From positions 62,001 to 126,000 of the forward strand of contig NZ_RZUL01000003.1 in assembly GCF_004005485.1 (NCBI RefSeq): a DNA stretch of 64,000 nucleotides, in the 5' to 3' direction. This DNA comes from Sphingobium algorifonticola (GTDB lineage: Bacteria > Pseudomonadota > Alphaproteobacteria > Sphingomonadales > Sphingomonadaceae). Of the stretch, positions 25,625 to 35,874 are shown piece after piece; the first letter of the stretch is position 1; the number at the start of each line of letters is the position of its first letter. The translations under genes and the position numbers were made by a program. The notes under the pieces were generated by a model. It worked only from the letters and a program-made list of their open reading frames with translations. It made no database searches and had not been told where the DNA came from.

Positions 25625-27124
25625 ATGAATATTCGTGGTGCCTGCTTGGGAGCACTCCTTGCTGCGACGGTTCTGTCCTCCGCGGCGGTGATTGCTCAGG
25701 CTGACAAGCCGACGATTCCGCCCGCACTTGAAGCGAAAATCAAGGATCTGCCCAAGGAAAAGCGCGCCTTCCTGACGTCCGATCCGGCGGAAGGCTTTGC
25801 CGGTTCCTACGAAAAGCTCTTTGCCCGACTGTTGACCAAAACGCCGCAGGAAATCGAAGCCTATATCGATGGCGCCATGGCGGCGGTCGAAGCTTCGAAG
25901 TTCAACGCGAAGACCGACATGGCGGCGATTCCCCTCGATACCGACAATGAAAACTTCAACGGCTGGAAGGTGCGCCGTCCCGATGGGCTCGACCCAAAGC
26001 GCGAGCCGGGGCCGTTTGAATTGAGCTATTACGCCAATGGGCGCGGCGGCGGCGTCTATGGCGGCGGCATAGCGACATTTGCGGGGGCTCCCGTCGCAAT
26101 CTTCCCGGAGGATCTGATCGCAGGCAAGGTTGACGTGGCGATCGTCGGCGCGCCGCTCGACATGGGTTCGGGCTATCGCGGAGCCAAGGGCGGACCATCC
26201 GCGATGCGCACGCAATATGGCGCTGGCGGGATCGACATGTACACGATGGTCGATCCCTCGAAGGAACTGAACATCGTCGATTACGGCGATATCGCCGTCG
26301 ATAACATGAGCACCGAGCGCACCGTTCATCATGTCCGCGAGCGGGTCGCGGAAATCGCACGAACCGGCGCCATTCCCTTCATCGTTGGCGGCGATCACAG
26401 CCTTGAATACAGCGATGTCGCCGGGCTTGCCGACGTGCATGGCAAGGGCAGCTTCGGGGTCGTCCACTTCGATTCACACTATGACGCCGGCAAGGGCGGG
26501 GTTCATTTCATCACCCATGGTGCACCGGTCTATCGGGCGGTGAAGGAAGGCCATGTCCAGGGCAAGAACTACATCCAGGTCGGGTTGCGCGGCCCGTGGC
26601 CCGAAAAGGAAGGGTTCGAATGGATGCGGACCAACGGAGTCCGCTATCACGCCATGCCGGAAATTGAGAAGAACGGCTGGGAAGCGACGATGGAGCGCGC
26701 GCTCAAGGAGGCGCGGGAGAGCGGCAAGAAGATATTCATCTCTTTTGACGTCGATGTGCTCGATCCGGCGTTCATTCCGGGAACCGGCACCCCGGTTCCC
26801 GGCGGGCTCACGATGCGGGAAGCGATCCCGATCGTGCGACGTCTCTGCGCCGAAAACGAACTGGTCGGCTTCGAAATCGTCGAACTGGCGCCGGTTCTCG
26901 ACCCCACCTATCGCAGTGCACTCAACGCCAATTTCATCATGCATGCCTGTTTGACGGGCGTCGCGATGCGGAAGAAGGGGATCAAGCAGGTCGGCTACCT
27001 GTCGGAACTCACGACCGAGCATATGCAGCCGGGTGCGGGGCAGAAGGGCGAAAAGGACAAGAAGACGGAAAAGGTGGAACCCAATTACGGACGGGGCGGA
27101 TCGGGGCGTCGTCCACGCACCTGA
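25625..27124 (+). CDS. Exported arginase/agmatinase-family ureohydrolase 2
   Basis: A 499-residue paralogue of the preceding enzyme, similar along most of its length. It has a Sec signal (MNIRGACLGALLAATVLSSA, cut near IAQA), the same extra N-terminal region, and the six metal ligands H258, D283/H285/D287 and D375/D377. It differs by a Gly-rich insertion (GRGGGVYGGGIATF) before the fold and a charged Lys-rich C-terminal tail (KGEKDKKTEKVEPN). Tandem copies with separate motif sites suggest different substrates or conditions. It is 202 bp upstream of the urease operon, with a strong terminator between. Confidence 0.88.
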   Translation: MNIRGACLGALLAATVLSSAAVIAQADKPTIPPALEAKIKDLPKEKRAFLTSDPAEGFAGSYEKLFARLLTKTPQEIEAYIDGAMAAVEASKFNAKTDMAAIPLDTDNENFNGWKVRRPDGLDPKREPGPFELSYYANGRGGGVYGGGIATFAGAPVAIFPEDLIAGKVDVAIVGAPLDMGSGYRGAKGGPSAMRTQYGAGGIDMYTMVDPSKELNIVDYGDIAVDNMSTERTVHHVRERVAEIARTGAIPFIVGGDHSLEYSDVAGLADVHGKGSFGVVHFDSHYDAGKGGVHFITHGAPVYRAVKEGHVQGKNYIQVGLRGPWPEKEGFEWMRTNGVRYHAMPEIEKNGWEATMERALKEARESGKKIFISFDVDVLDPAFIPGTGTPVPGGLTMREAIPIVRRLCAENELVGFEIVELAPVLDPTYRSALNANFIMHACLTGVAMRKKGIKQVGYLSELTTEHMQPGAGQKGEKDKKTEKVEPNYGRGGSGRRPRT

Positions 27125-27195
27125 CGGTAATTCATCGATAGCATGCCCCCTCCCCGCAAAAGGCTATCTGGCCGTTCGAAACGGGTCGAGGAAAC

Positions 27196-27236
27196 TGGGC
27201 GGCGGCGCAGGGGGCGTCGCCGCCCATTGGCTTTTT
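27196..27236 (+). terminator. Intrinsic terminator after ureohydrolase 2
   Basis: A 9-bp perfect stem, TGGGCGGCG (27196-27204) with CGCCGCCCA (27218-27226), with a 13-nt G-rich loop, followed closely by TTGGCTTTTT. It lies 72 bp past the stop codon and immediately before motif copy 5, so the urease operon should have its own promoter. Confidence 0.75.
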
Positions 27237-27241
27237 CGCCC

Positions 27242-27259
27242 ATACGTCATATGCCCTAT
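27242..27259 (+). promoter_or_regulatory. Conserved 18-bp motif, copy 5 (upstream of ureD)
   Basis: The sequence is ATACGTCATATGCCCTAT on the coding strand, 66 bp before the ureD ATG. TACGTCA is intact; the second half has one change from CCCCAT (CCCTAT). It is the weakest but still clear copy, and its position matches that of the others. Confidence 0.65.
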
Positions 27260-27325
27260 GTCGAACCTGCGACCGCATCAGCACAACCGGGTCATGGAGC
27301 GGGATCGATCACTGGATGACGCGCG

Positions 27326-28186
27326 ATGAACGACGCCATCACTGCCATAGCCGACACCGTTCCCGACGCCCGATCGCGGCATCAGCGCGTCGATGGCCAT
27401 GCGCGGATCGCGTTCGGTGCGAACGGCATCAGCGATCTTTACCAACGCGCACCTTGCCGCCTGCTCTTTCCCGATGGTGCCGACGGCGACGGCCTGACGG
27501 CCGTATCGATCACGACGAGCGGCGGTCTGACAGGTGGCGATCGCGTTGCGCTCGACATCATTGTGGACGATCACGCATGTGGTATTGTGACGACCCAGGC
27601 GGCCGACAAGCTATATCGTGTGTTGCCCGACGATCCCGACATCAAAGTCAACACATCCATCACTGTTGGCAGAGGCGCATCCTGCCAATGGCTGTCGCAG
27701 GAAGCGATCTTGTTCGACCGTACGCGCATGCGCCGGACATTACATGCCGATCTCGCACTCGACGCCCGGTTGTTCGCCGTTGAAACGGTAGTGCTTGGCC
27801 GGGGAGCGATGGGCGAGACGTTCCGTCAGGGGCTTGTGCACGATAGTTGGCGCATTCGCCGCGGCGATCGCTTGGAGTGGGCGGACACGCTGCATGTCGA
27901 TGGCCGTTTCGATCGTATTGCGGCAGAGCCCTATGGCTTCGGCGGTGCGCGTGCGCTCGCTACATTGTTGTATACTGCGCCTGATGCGGCGGATTATCTG
28001 CATATTGCACGTGATCTGGCCCAGCCGCCATTTGGCGGGGCGACCTGCTTCGACGGGCTGCTGATCCTGCGGATGCTGCGGGACGATCCGCAGCAACTGC
28101 GCCGCGATGTGGTGCGCGCCGCATCCGTCCTGCGCGCGGCGGCGCTGGGCACATCGCCCAACATGCCTGCGCTTTGGTATTGCTGA
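27326..28186 (+). CDS. ureD: Urease accessory protein UreD (UreH)
   Basis: A 286-residue urease maturation factor that, with UreF and UreG, forms the complex that loads nickel into the apo-enzyme. Family segments are GANGISDLYQRAPCRLLFP, TTSGGLTGGDRVALDI, TTQAADKLYR and QWLSQEAILFDRTRMRR. It is the first gene of a seven-gene urease operon, 21 bp before ureA. The start at 27326 has no strong ribosome site. Confidence 0.95.
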   Translation: MNDAITAIADTVPDARSRHQRVDGHARIAFGANGISDLYQRAPCRLLFPDGADGDGLTAVSITTSGGLTGGDRVALDIIVDDHACGIVTTQAADKLYRVLPDDPDIKVNTSITVGRGASCQWLSQEAILFDRTRMRRTLHADLALDARLFAVETVVLGRGAMGETFRQGLVHDSWRIRRGDRLEWADTLHVDGRFDRIAAEPYGFGGARALATLLYTAPDAADYLHIARDLAQPPFGGATCFDGLLILRMLRDDPQQLRRDVVRAASVLRAAALGTSPNMPALWYC

Positions 28187-28207
28187 TTTTATGCTAATGT
28201 TGTCCGC

Positions 28208-28510
28208 ATGCAACTGACCGCCCGTGAAAAGGACAAGCTGCTCGTGGCAATGGCTGCGCTCGTGGCACGTCGACGGCTGGAGCGCGGGGTCAAGCTCAAC
28301 CATCCCGAAGCCATCGCGCTCATCACCGATCATGTTGTGGAAGGGGCGCGGGACGGCCGCAGTGTTGCCGACCTGATGGCAAGCGGCGGCCATGTGCTGA
28401 CCCGTGACCAGGTGATGGAAGGCATTGCCGAAATGATCCACGACATTCAGGTCGAAGCGACTTTTCCCGACGGGACCAAGCTTGTCACCGTACACAGGCC
28501 AATTCGGTGA
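28208..28510 (+). CDS. ureA: Urease gamma subunit
   Basis: A 100-residue gamma subunit of urease, nearly invariant in length. It begins [20 protein letters not shown], contains [21 protein letters not shown], and ends with the usual [11 protein letters not shown]. It assembles with UreB and UreC into the (alpha-beta-gamma)3 cytoplasmic enzyme. Its stop overlaps the GTG start of ureB (GTGA), giving coupled translation and equal subunit supply. Confidence 0.98.
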   Translation: MQLTAREKDKLLVAMAALVARRRLERGVKLNHPEAIALITDHVVEGARDGRSVADLMASGGHVLTRDQVMEGIAEMIHDIQVEATFPDGTKLVTVHRPIR

Positions 28511-28812
28511 TCCCCGGAGAAATCCTGCCCGCTGAAGGCGATATCGCAATGAACGCCGGGCGCGCGGCGTTCACGCTTACCGTCGCCAACAGCGGTGACA
28601 GGCCTGTCCAGGTCGGCAGCCATTATCATTTTGCGGAAACGAACCCTGCGCTGCATTTCGACCGCGAGCGTGCCCGCGGATGTCGGCTGGATATCGCGCC
28701 GGGCACCGCCATCCGTTTCGAGCCTGGGCAGAGCCGTGACGTGCCGCTGATCCCCTACGACGGATCGCGTGTGGTCGTCGGTTTCCGCGGCGAGATCATG
28801 GGGGCACTCTGA
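28507..28812 (+). CDS. ureB: Urease beta subunit
   Basis: A 101-residue beta subunit that starts with GTG at 28507, overlapping ureA by 4 bp. Conserved segments are [16 protein letters not shown] near the start, [20 protein letters not shown], and [14 protein letters not shown] at the end. It joins ureC by a one-base TGATG overlap. Confidence 0.97.
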   Translation: MIPGEILPAEGDIAMNAGRAAFTLTVANSGDRPVQVGSHYHFAETNPALHFDRERARGCRLDIAPGTAIRFEPGQSRDVPLIPYDGSRVVVGFRGEIMGAL

Positions 28813-30524
28813 TGGCTTTCACGATGTCCCGCCGGTCCTATGCAGGGATGTTCGGGCCGACGGTGGGTGATCGCATCCGTTTGGGGGATTCTTCGCTCCT
28901 TATTCGCGTCGAGGAAGACCGCACGGTCTATGGCGAAGAAGTCAAGTTCGGCGGCGGCAAGGTCATCCGCGACGGAATGGGGCAGAGCCAACTGAGCCGC
29001 GCCCAGGGTGCGCCCGATACCGTCATCACCAATGCCGTCATCCTCGACCACTGGGGGATCATAAAGGCGGATATCGCCCTGCGCGACGGGCGGATCGCCG
29101 CGATCGGCAAGGCAGGCAACCCGGATATCCAGCCGGGCGTCGACATCGTGATCGGGCCGGGTACGGAGATCATTGCCGGAGAGGGACGCATCGTTACTGC
29201 AGGCGGCATAGATGCGCATATCCATTTTATTTGCCCTCAGCAGGTCGAGGAGGCGCTGAACGCCGGGATCACGACGATGATGGGCGGCGGCACCGGCCCG
29301 GCGCATGGCACGCTGGCCACCACATGCACACCGGGACCATGGCATATCGGGCGGATGCTCCAAAGCCTCGAAAGCCTGCCGATGAACTTCGGCCTGTTCG
29401 GCAAGGGCAATGCCAGCCGCCCCGATGCGTTGGTGGAAATGGTCCGCGCGGGCGCCTGCGGCCTCAAACTGCATGAGGACTGGGGAACGACACCCGCCGC
29501 CATCGACTGCTGCCTGTCGGTCGCCGACGACATGGATATTCAGGTGACGCTGCACACCGACACGCTGAACGAAAGCGGTTTCGTCGAAAGCACGATCGCG
29601 GCGTTCAAGGGGCGCACGATCCATGCCTTCCACACGGAGGGTGCAGGGGGCGGCCATGCGCCGGACATCATAAAGGTTGCTGGCCTGCCGAACGTTCTCC
29701 CCTCCTCCACCAATCCGACGCGGCCCTACACAGTCAACACGCTGGAAGAGCATCTCGACATGCTCATGGTGTGCCATCACCTCGATCCGCGCATTGCCGA
29801 AGACGTCGCTTTCGCCGAAAGCCGTATTCGCAAGGAAACGATCGCGGCGGAGGACATTCTTCACGATCTTGGCGCGTTTTCGATGATGTCATCGGACAGC
29901 CAGGCGATGGGGCGCGTGGGGGAAACGATCATCCGGTGCTGGCAGACGGCTGACAAGATGAAGCAACAGCGCGGCGCACTCGAGACAGACGATGCTGATG
30001 CCGACAATTTCCGAGCGAAACGCTACATCGCCAAATACACGATCAACCCGGCCATCGCCCACGGAATCAGTCACATCGTCGGTTCTATCGCCGTCGGCAA
30101 GCTCGCCGATCTCGTACTCTGGTCGCCGGCGTTCTTCGCGGTGAAGCCCGATATGGTGATCAAGGGCGGCAGTATCGCGACCGCACCCATGGGTGATCCC
30201 AACGCAAGCATCCCCACGCCGCAGCCGGTACATTATCGTCCGATGTTCGGCGCGATGGGCCGTGCGGGCGTGCTGTCATCGGTGCATTTTGTGTCCACGG
30301 CGGGCGTGGAAGAGCGTATCGACGAGACTCTGGGCCTGGAACGACCTTTGATGGCGGTACAGAATACGCGCGGTAGCATCAGCAAGGCTTCGATGATCCT
30401 GAACGATGCGATGCCGCATATCGAAGTGGACCCGGAGACATACGAGGTGCGCGCGGATGGCGAATTGTTGACATGCGAACCGGCGTCGGTGTTGCCCTTC
30501 GCACAGCGGTATTTTTTGTTTTGA
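28812..30524 (+). CDS. ureC: Urease alpha (catalytic) subunit
   Basis: A 570-residue catalytic subunit that hydrolyses urea to ammonia and carbamate at a di-nickel site. The carbamylated bridging lysine is K219 in [12 protein letters not shown]. The nickel His pair is seen as [11 protein letters not shown], and [10 protein letters not shown] and the mobile-flap MVCHHLDP (C321, H322, H323) hold the flap Cys and catalytic His. Amino-acid spacing and length match bacterial UreC. It should be cytoplasmic and needs UreDEFG for nickel loading. The gene is complete with no break. Confidence 0.98.
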   Translation: MAFTMSRRSYAGMFGPTVGDRIRLGDSSLLIRVEEDRTVYGEEVKFGGGKVIRDGMGQSQLSRAQGAPDTVITNAVILDHWGIIKADIALRDGRIAAIGKAGNPDIQPGVDIVIGPGTEIIAGEGRIVTAGGIDAHIHFICPQQVEEALNAGITTMMGGGTGPAHGTLATTCTPGPWHIGRMLQSLESLPMNFGLFGKGNASRPDALVEMVRAGACGLKLHEDWGTTPAAIDCCLSVADDMDIQVTLHTDTLNESGFVESTIAAFKGRTIHAFHTEGAGGGHAPDIIKVAGLPNVLPSSTNPTRPYTVNTLEEHLDMLMVCHHLDPRIAEDVAFAESRIRKETIAAEDILHDLGAFSMMSSDSQAMGRVGETIIRCWQTADKMKQQRGALETDDADADNFRAKRYIAKYTINPAIAHGISHIVGSIAVGKLADLVLWSPAFFAVKPDMVIKGGSIATAPMGDPNASIPTPQPVHYRPMFGAMGRAGVLSSVHFVSTAGVEERIDETLGLERPLMAVQNTRGSISKASMILNDAMPHIEVDPETYEVRADGELLTCEPASVLPFAQRYFLF

Positions 30525-30550
30525 TGGGTTGCCCTTCTTTTTTCCGTCGT

Positions 30551-30573
30551 CATGCTGAATGTGTATCAGCATG
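30551..30573 (+). other. Hairpin in the ureC-ureE gap
   Basis: A perfect 8-bp stem CATGCTGA / TCAGCATG with a 7-nt loop, in the only sizeable gap (137 bp) within the urease operon. No T-run follows, so it is more likely an mRNA stability or processing element than a terminator. I see no coding capacity in the gap. Confidence 0.5.
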
Positions 30574-30661
30574 CATCCCGCTCTCGGGTCGATGTTTCCA
30601 GGAAGCGAATTGGCCCCGAGCCAGGTGCAGAGTGACGTTTTGGGTAAGGTAGAACACAGAA

Positions 30662-31192
30662 ATGCTGACCGCCCGTGACATCATCCCTCATGGCGAATGG
30701 AACCATGCCAACGCCTGCGACAGCGTGACGCTGGATTTCGATGCGCGGCACCGGCGGCGGTTTCATTATCACGGTGCGAATGGCACGCCCTTCCTGCTCG
30801 ATCTCCCCCGCGCCGCAGTTCTTCAGAATGGAGACGGCCTGCGCCTGTCGGACGGCCGCATCATTGCCGTTCAAGCCGCAGACGAACCGCTGATGCAGGT
30901 GCGGGCGGACACCCCAGGCGCACTGTTGCGTCTTGCTTGGCATATCGGCAACCGGCACCTGCCTGCCGAAATCCACGCTGATCGCATTCTGCTGCGCGAG
31001 GATCATGTCATCCGTGCAATGCTGACAGGTCTTGGCGCCGTGGTGGAGACGGTGCTCGCCCCCTTCACGCCGGAACAGGGTGCCTATGCCGGTGGCGGTC
31101 ATGACCATACGCACAGCCATGGCGATGACGATGACCATGGCCACGACCATCCACATGACCATGGCCATGGTCATCACAGCCATGCCCACTGA
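30662..31192 (+). CDS. ureE: Urease accessory protein UreE (nickel metallochaperone)
   Basis: A 176-residue metallochaperone that delivers nickel to the UreDFG complex. The N-terminal peptide-binding domain (ARDIIPHGEWNHANACDSVT) and the metal-binding domain (YHIGNRHLP-like AWHIGNRHLPAEI) are present. The C-terminal 30 residues are a His/Asp-rich tail (HDHTHSHGDDDDHGHDHPHD, continuing with more HGH) that can bind several nickel ions. The tail codons, rich in CAT-GGC-CAT, contain the ureF start, so the genes overlap by 11 bp. Confidence 0.94.
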   Translation: MLTARDIIPHGEWNHANACDSVTLDFDARHRRRFHYHGANGTPFLLDLPRAAVLQNGDGLRLSDGRIIAVQAADEPLMQVRADTPGALLRLAWHIGNRHLPAEIHADRILLREDHVIRAMLTGLGAVVETVLAPFTPEQGAYAGGGHDHTHSHGDDDDHGHDHPHDHGHGHHSHAH

Positions 31193-31862
31193 TGCAGCAC
31201 TGCACAAACTGCTCGCCTGGACATCACCATCCTACCCAGTGGGCGGGTTCACCTATAGCCATGGTCTGGAAACCGTCGTCGACAGCGGCCAGGTCAAAAC
31301 GGCCGACGCTCTGGTCGCCTATATCGCGGCGGTACTGGCGCGTGGCGGCGGGTGGATTGACGCCGTGCTGTTCGTTCATGCCTATCGCGCGGCGGGCGAC
31401 CCCGACGCCTTCGATGCCGTTGCCGAACTGGCGGCAGCCTTTCGCGGCAGCAGTGAAACTGCCTTGGAAAGCCGCCAGCAAGGCAAATCCTTCCTTATGG
31501 TGACACGCGCCGCCTGGCCCCATCCCGCACTTGACGCGTTTGCGCACCGCTGGAACGACCGGCCGATCGCGCATGTTGCCGCGATGGCGCTGGCAAGTGC
31601 GGTGCATGACGTACCGCTGGCGGCGGGGCTTCATGGCTGGCTCCATGCCACGGCGGCCAATCTGGTGTCGGCTGGCGTTCGCCTGGTCCCGCTTGGCCAG
31701 ACGGACGGGCAACGCGCAACTGCGGCACTCTCGACATTGATGGAGGATATCGCCAGTTGCGCCATGACCACTTCGCTCGATGACGTCGGAACGGCTGCAC
31801 CGTTGCTGGAACTGGCGTCGATCCATCATGAAACACTCTACACAAGGCTCTTTCGCTCATGA
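31182..31862 (+). CDS. ureF: Urease accessory protein UreF
   Basis: A 226-residue all-helical protein of the UreDFG nickel-insertion complex. ATG 31182 gives [20 protein letters not shown], followed by the family [13 protein letters not shown]; an open frame running far into ureE is not coding. Later segments (HLP-like [16 protein letters not shown], then [14 protein letters not shown]) fit UreF. It overlaps ureE by 11 bp and ureG by 4 bp. Confidence 0.93.
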   Translation: MPTDAALHKLLAWTSPSYPVGGFTYSHGLETVVDSGQVKTADALVAYIAAVLARGGGWIDAVLFVHAYRAAGDPDAFDAVAELAAAFRGSSETALESRQQGKSFLMVTRAAWPHPALDAFAHRWNDRPIAHVAAMALASAVHDVPLAAGLHGWLHATAANLVSAGVRLVPLGQTDGQRATAALSTLMEDIASCAMTTSLDDVGTAAPLLELASIHHETLYTRLFRS

Positions 31863-32512
31863 CAGCCCATGCGTCCCACGGTCCCCTGCGTGTCGGTATC
31901 GGTGGCCCCGTCGGCTCCGGCAAGACGGCGCTGACCGATCGCCTGTGCAAGGCGATGCGCGACCATTATAATGTCGCGGCTATCACCAACGACATCTATA
32001 CCCGCGAGGATGCGGAGTTTCTCACCCGGTCCGGTGCGCTCTCGCCTGACCGGATCATGGGTGTAGAGACAGGCGGCTGCCCGCACACGGCGATCCGCGA
32101 GGATGCGAGCATCAATCTGGCCGCTGTCGATCAGATGGTGACGCGCTTCCCCGGCCTTGAACTGATCTTCATAGAAAGCGGCGGCGACAATCTCGCCGCG
32201 ACATTCAGCCCTGAACTTGCCGACATCACCATCTATGTCATTGATGTTTCGGCGGGCGACAAGATACCCCGCAAGGGTGGTCCCGGCATAACCCGCTCCG
32301 ACCTGCTGATCATCAACAAGATCGACCTTGCGCCCATAGTGGGCGCGAGTTTGGATGTCATGGATCGCGACGCGCGCAAAATGCGGGGAGAGCGTCCATT
32401 TCTCTTCACCAACATGAAGGAAGCGGTCGGGTTGGATGGCATCGTGGCTTTCATCATTGCCACCGGCGGCTTGCCCGCTGATCGGGGCATCGGACCAGCC
32501 GGGACCCGATGA
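31859..32512 (+). CDS. ureG: Urease accessory GTPase UreG
   Basis: A 217-residue SIMIBI-class GTPase that drives nickel insertion. It has the P-loop [13 protein letters not shown], the switch region [15 protein letters not shown], the nickel-binding C-P-H motif ([14 protein letters not shown]), [15 protein letters not shown] and the base-recognition INKIDLA. Length and order are standard. Its stop overlaps the start of the transporter-kinase gene by 4 bp, so that sensor is part of the urease operon. Confidence 0.97.
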   Translation: MTAHASHGPLRVGIGGPVGSGKTALTDRLCKAMRDHYNVAAITNDIYTREDAEFLTRSGALSPDRIMGVETGGCPHTAIREDASINLAAVDQMVTRFPGLELIFIESGGDNLAATFSPELADITIYVIDVSAGDKIPRKGGPGITRSDLLIINKIDLAPIVGASLDVMDRDARKMRGERPFLFTNMKEAVGLDGIVAFIIATGGLPADRGIGPAGTR

Positions 32513-35500
32513 CGACACCTGATTATGTCCTGCGCGAAAAGCGGCTCTACAATAAATGGGTCGCGAGCGAGACGCTGGAAGACTATGCGCTGCGCTATAC
32601 CGCCGATAGCGCCCGGCGCTGGTCGGCCGCGCAAGTCGCTAATACCGCCATCGGCGCGATGGCCTTTCTCGCCTGCGAGGCGATCGGCGCGTCGATCACA
32701 TTGGCTTATGGCTTTGCAAACAGCGTTGCTGCCATCGCGGCGGCGGTCGTCGTCATGTTCGTCATTGGTCTGCCGATCGCCTATCATGCCGCGAAACATG
32801 GCCTCGATATCGATCTTCTGACCCGCGGGGCGGGCTTTGGTTATCTGGGATCGACGATCACCTCGCTGATCTACGCATCGTTTACATTCCTTCTCTTTTC
32901 GGTCGAGGCGATGATCATGGCGGTCGCGCTGGGGGCGATGACAGGTTTGCCGATGAGCATCACCTATCTCGTCAGCGCCCTGATGGTCATTCCCATAGCC
33001 CTCTACGGCATGCGCGCGATCACGCGGTTTCAAGGGCTGACGCAAGCTATCTGGATCGTGCTGCAGGCTGCGCCCATCGTCTATATTCTCTGGTTGGGCG
33101 AACCCGCGCTGGCACAATGGCGGCAGTTTACTGGGCAATTTGGCGCTTCGGATGGCAGCGTGACTCTGCTCTACTTCGGCTTTGCCTTCTCTACATTGCT
33201 GTCGCTGCTGCCGCAGATCGGCGAACAGGCGGACTATTTGCGGTTTCTGCCCGCTGCCTCGCATGTGGGCAGGGGCCGGTGGTGGACCGCGGTTGTGGTC
33301 AGCGGTCCGGGCTGGACAGTGATCGCCGGTATCAAGCTTCTGCTCGGCTCCTATCTCGCCCATTATCTGCTGAACAGTGCCGCTACCATCGATCAGGCGG
33401 CCAGTCCGACCGACATGTTCCGGGCCATATTTGCCGAGATGTCGGGCAGCCCGAGCGTGGCTCTGATATTGACCGGCGTTTTCGTCATTGTCTGCCAGCT
33501 CAAGATCAATGTCACAAACGCCTATGCCGGGTCGATCGCCTGGTCCAATTTCTTCGCCAGGCTGACGCACAGCCATCCGGGTCGTGTCGTGTGGCTGCTG
33601 TTCAACGTGTTGCTGGCGCTGCTGCTCATGGAAATCGGCATATTCGATGCCATCGGGGCAATTTTGATGCTTTATGCCACTGCGGCGGCTGGCTGGATAG
33701 GTGCGCTGGCGGCGGATCTCATGATTTCCAAGCCATTGCGGCTATCGCCCGCAGGCATAGAGTTCAAGCGTGCCCATCTTTATGACATCAATCCGGTCGG
33801 GGTGGGTGCCATGGGCATTTCGTTGGCGGCGTCGGCCGTTGCCTATTTCGGCCTTTTTGGTCCGGTAGCACAGGCCTTCTCGCCCGCTATCGGCCTTGCC
33901 GTGGCCTTTATCGGCGCCCCGGCCATCGCCTTGGTAACGCGCGGGCGCCATTATATTGCCCGGACATCGCAACTGCCGGAGGGGGAGCCCGCTCTGGTCT
34001 GCGTGATCTGCGAGAATCGCTTTCAGCGCGTCGATATGGCGCACTGCCCTATGTATGCGGCGCTGATCTGCTCCCTGTGTTGCACGCTGGAGGCGCGCTG
34101 CCATGATCGATGCAAGGACAAGAGCCGCGCGACGCAACAGATCGCACAATGGATGGAGAACGCGCTGCCGCGACCGATAGCACGGCATGTCCACACGCCG
34201 GTTGGCCATTTCATAGTCGTATTCGGCGTGATCCTAGCCGCTAATGCCATCGTCATCGGCGGCATCTACTGGCAGTTCGCGCGGCAATCGCCGGAGATCG
34301 CAACACGGATCGCCGACATTCTGGTTGGCGTCTTCGTCGTCTTTTCCTTGTTCGGTGGCGTCATTGCATGGGTGATCGTGCTTGCGCACCAGAGCCGCCG
34401 TGCAGCGATGCGCGAAAGCGAGCATCATGTGCAGAAGCTGGTGGAAGAGGTGGCTGCACATGATGTGACGGGCGCAGCGCTGCAAACGGCCAAGGACGTG
34501 GCCGAGGCCGCGAACGCCGCCAAGAGTCGCTATCTGGTCAGCGTCAGCCACGAAATTCGTTCGCCGCTCAATTCCATCTACGGCTACGCGCAATTGATGG
34601 AGCGCGGGAACGACGTCGCCCCGATCGAAGCTTCAAAGGTCATCCGGCGCAGCGCCGAGCACCTCACCAACCTCGTCGAGGGCTTGCTCGACATATCGCA
34701 GGTTGAAAGCGGCATCTTGCGAATCAGCAACGATACCGTGCGATTGCGCTCGTTTCTCGATCAGATCGCCAACATGTTCCGGCCGCAGGCGCAGAGCAAA
34801 GGCATTACCTTCACTTACGAACGACCGGACACCCTCCCGGAGTTCGTCCGTACCGACCAGAAACGCCTGCGCCAGATCCTTATCAACGTACTCTCCAACG
34901 CCATCAAGTTCACCCATGCCGGCGACGTCCGGTTTACCGTCAGCTATCGCAGCCAGATGGCGACCATAACGATTGCCGACAGCGGCGTCGGCATCGCGCG
35001 GGAGGATATGGACCGTATTTTCGAACCGTTCGAGCGGGGCAATAATCCCCATGCGAACAGCCAGCAGGGCATCGGTCTGGGCCTGTCGATCACACACGCC
35101 CTGGTTCGCATCATGGGGGGTGAGATTACGGTCGAGAGCACGCCCGGCATAGGGACGACATTCACCATTCGTCTCATGCTTGGCGAAGTCGCCGGCACAG
35201 TGGGCGACACCGCCGCCGTCGATGCCATCACCGGTTATGAAGGGCCAACTCGATCGATACTGCTGATCGATGATGATCCTGCGCAGATCGCCGTGCTGAC
35301 CAGTCTGCTCACACCGCTGGGCTTTGCAGTGGATTCGGCCCTGGATGGCGACAGCGGGCTTGCGCTTGCCGCAACGACGATGCCCGATCTTGTGCTGCTC
35401 GATATCAGCATGCCTGGCAAATCGGGGTGGGAGGTCGCCCGCATCCTGCGCCAGCGCCACGATCGGGCGTTGCGGATCGTCATGGTGTCGGCCGACGCCC

Positions 35501-35874
35501 ACGAGTTCAAACGCGGCGGTGATGGCGCCGCCGCGCACGACATGTTTCTGATGAAGCCAGTCGAGTTGACGGCCTTGCTGGACACGGTGGCGATGCAACT
35601 GGACCTGCGCTGGATCGGCGATGCGCAAAGCCCGCCGGAAACGGCTGTGGACGCCTATAGCGCCACCCTGCCTGACCTGCCGCCCGCCGCGATGCCCTAT
35701 CTCGCCCGCATCGCCCACCATGTACGGATCGGCCATGTCCGTGGCATAGAGGGCGAAATCCGCGCGCTCGAAGCCGCTGTGCCCGAAGCGCATCGGCTTG
35801 CATCGCATTTGCTTGCCTGCCTCGATCGGTTCGATTTGAACGGGCTCGCAGCGGCAATAAGGACCAGCCAATGA
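32509..35874 (+). CDS. NCS1-type transporter fused to a hybrid sensor histidine kinase
   Basis: A 1121-residue fusion. Residues 1-480 form a transporter-like membrane domain resembling the NCS1 (cytosine/purine/hydantoin permease) group, with about 12 helices. A cysteine-rich loop follows (C498, C501, C513, C521, C524, C525, C531, C535). Then two further helices occur near 565-590 and 607-630. The kinase core has the phosphorylated H681 in [10 protein letters not shown] and the ATPase N-box near N793, with GxG boxes ADSGVGIA and GIGLGLS. A receiver domain carries D965 in LLDISMPG, and a tail of about 100 residues with no clear Hpt signature follows. It should sense or transport a small N-compound and signal to the next gene. 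It overlaps ureG and the regulator gene by 4 bp each. Confidence 0.85.
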   Translation: MTTPDYVLREKRLYNKWVASETLEDYALRYTADSARRWSAAQVANTAIGAMAFLACEAIGASITLAYGFANSVAAIAAAVVVMFVIGLPIAYHAAKHGLDIDLLTRGAGFGYLGSTITSLIYASFTFLLFSVEAMIMAVALGAMTGLPMSITYLVSALMVIPIALYGMRAITRFQGLTQAIWIVLQAAPIVYILWLGEPALAQWRQFTGQFGASDGSVTLLYFGFAFSTLLSLLPQIGEQADYLRFLPAASHVGRGRWWTAVVVSGPGWTVIAGIKLLLGSYLAHYLLNSAATIDQAASPTDMFRAIFAEMSGSPSVALILTGVFVIVCQLKINVTNAYAGSIAWSNFFARLTHSHPGRVVWLLFNVLLALLLMEIGIFDAIGAILMLYATAAAGWIGALAADLMISKPLRLSPAGIEFKRAHLYDINPVGVGAMGISLAASAVAYFGLFGPVAQAFSPAIGLAVAFIGAPAIALVTRGRHYIARTSQLPEGEPALVCVICENRFQRVDMAHCPMYAALICSLCCTLEARCHDRCKDKSRATQQIAQWMENALPRPIARHVHTPVGHFIVVFGVILAANAIVIGGIYWQFARQSPEIATRIADILVGVFVVFSLFGGVIAWVIVLAHQSRRAAMRESEHHVQKLVEEVAAHDVTGAALQTAKDVAEAANAAKSRYLVSVSHEIRSPLNSIYGYAQLMERGNDVAPIEASKVIRRSAEHLTNLVEGLLDISQVESGILRISNDTVRLRSFLDQIANMFRPQAQSKGITFTYERPDTLPEFVRTDQKRLRQILINVLSNAIKFTHAGDVRFTVSYRSQMATITIADSGVGIAREDMDRIFEPFERGNNPHANSQQGIGLGLSITHALVRIMGGEITVESTPGIGTTFTIRLMLGEVAGTVGDTAAVDAITGYEGPTRSILLIDDDPAQIAVLTSLLTPLGFAVDSALDGDSGLALAATTMPDLVLLDISMPGKSGWEVARILRQRHDRALRIVMVSADAHEFKRGGDGAAAHDMFLMKPVELTALLDTVAMQLDLRWIGDAQSPPETAVDAYSATLPDLPPAAMPYLARIAHHVRIGHVRGIEGEIRALEAAVPEAHRLASHLLACLDRFDLNGLAAAIRTSQ

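Noticed and set aside
31608..31618. TGACGTA inside ureF
   Set aside because: It is within a coding region and the flanks do not match the motif.
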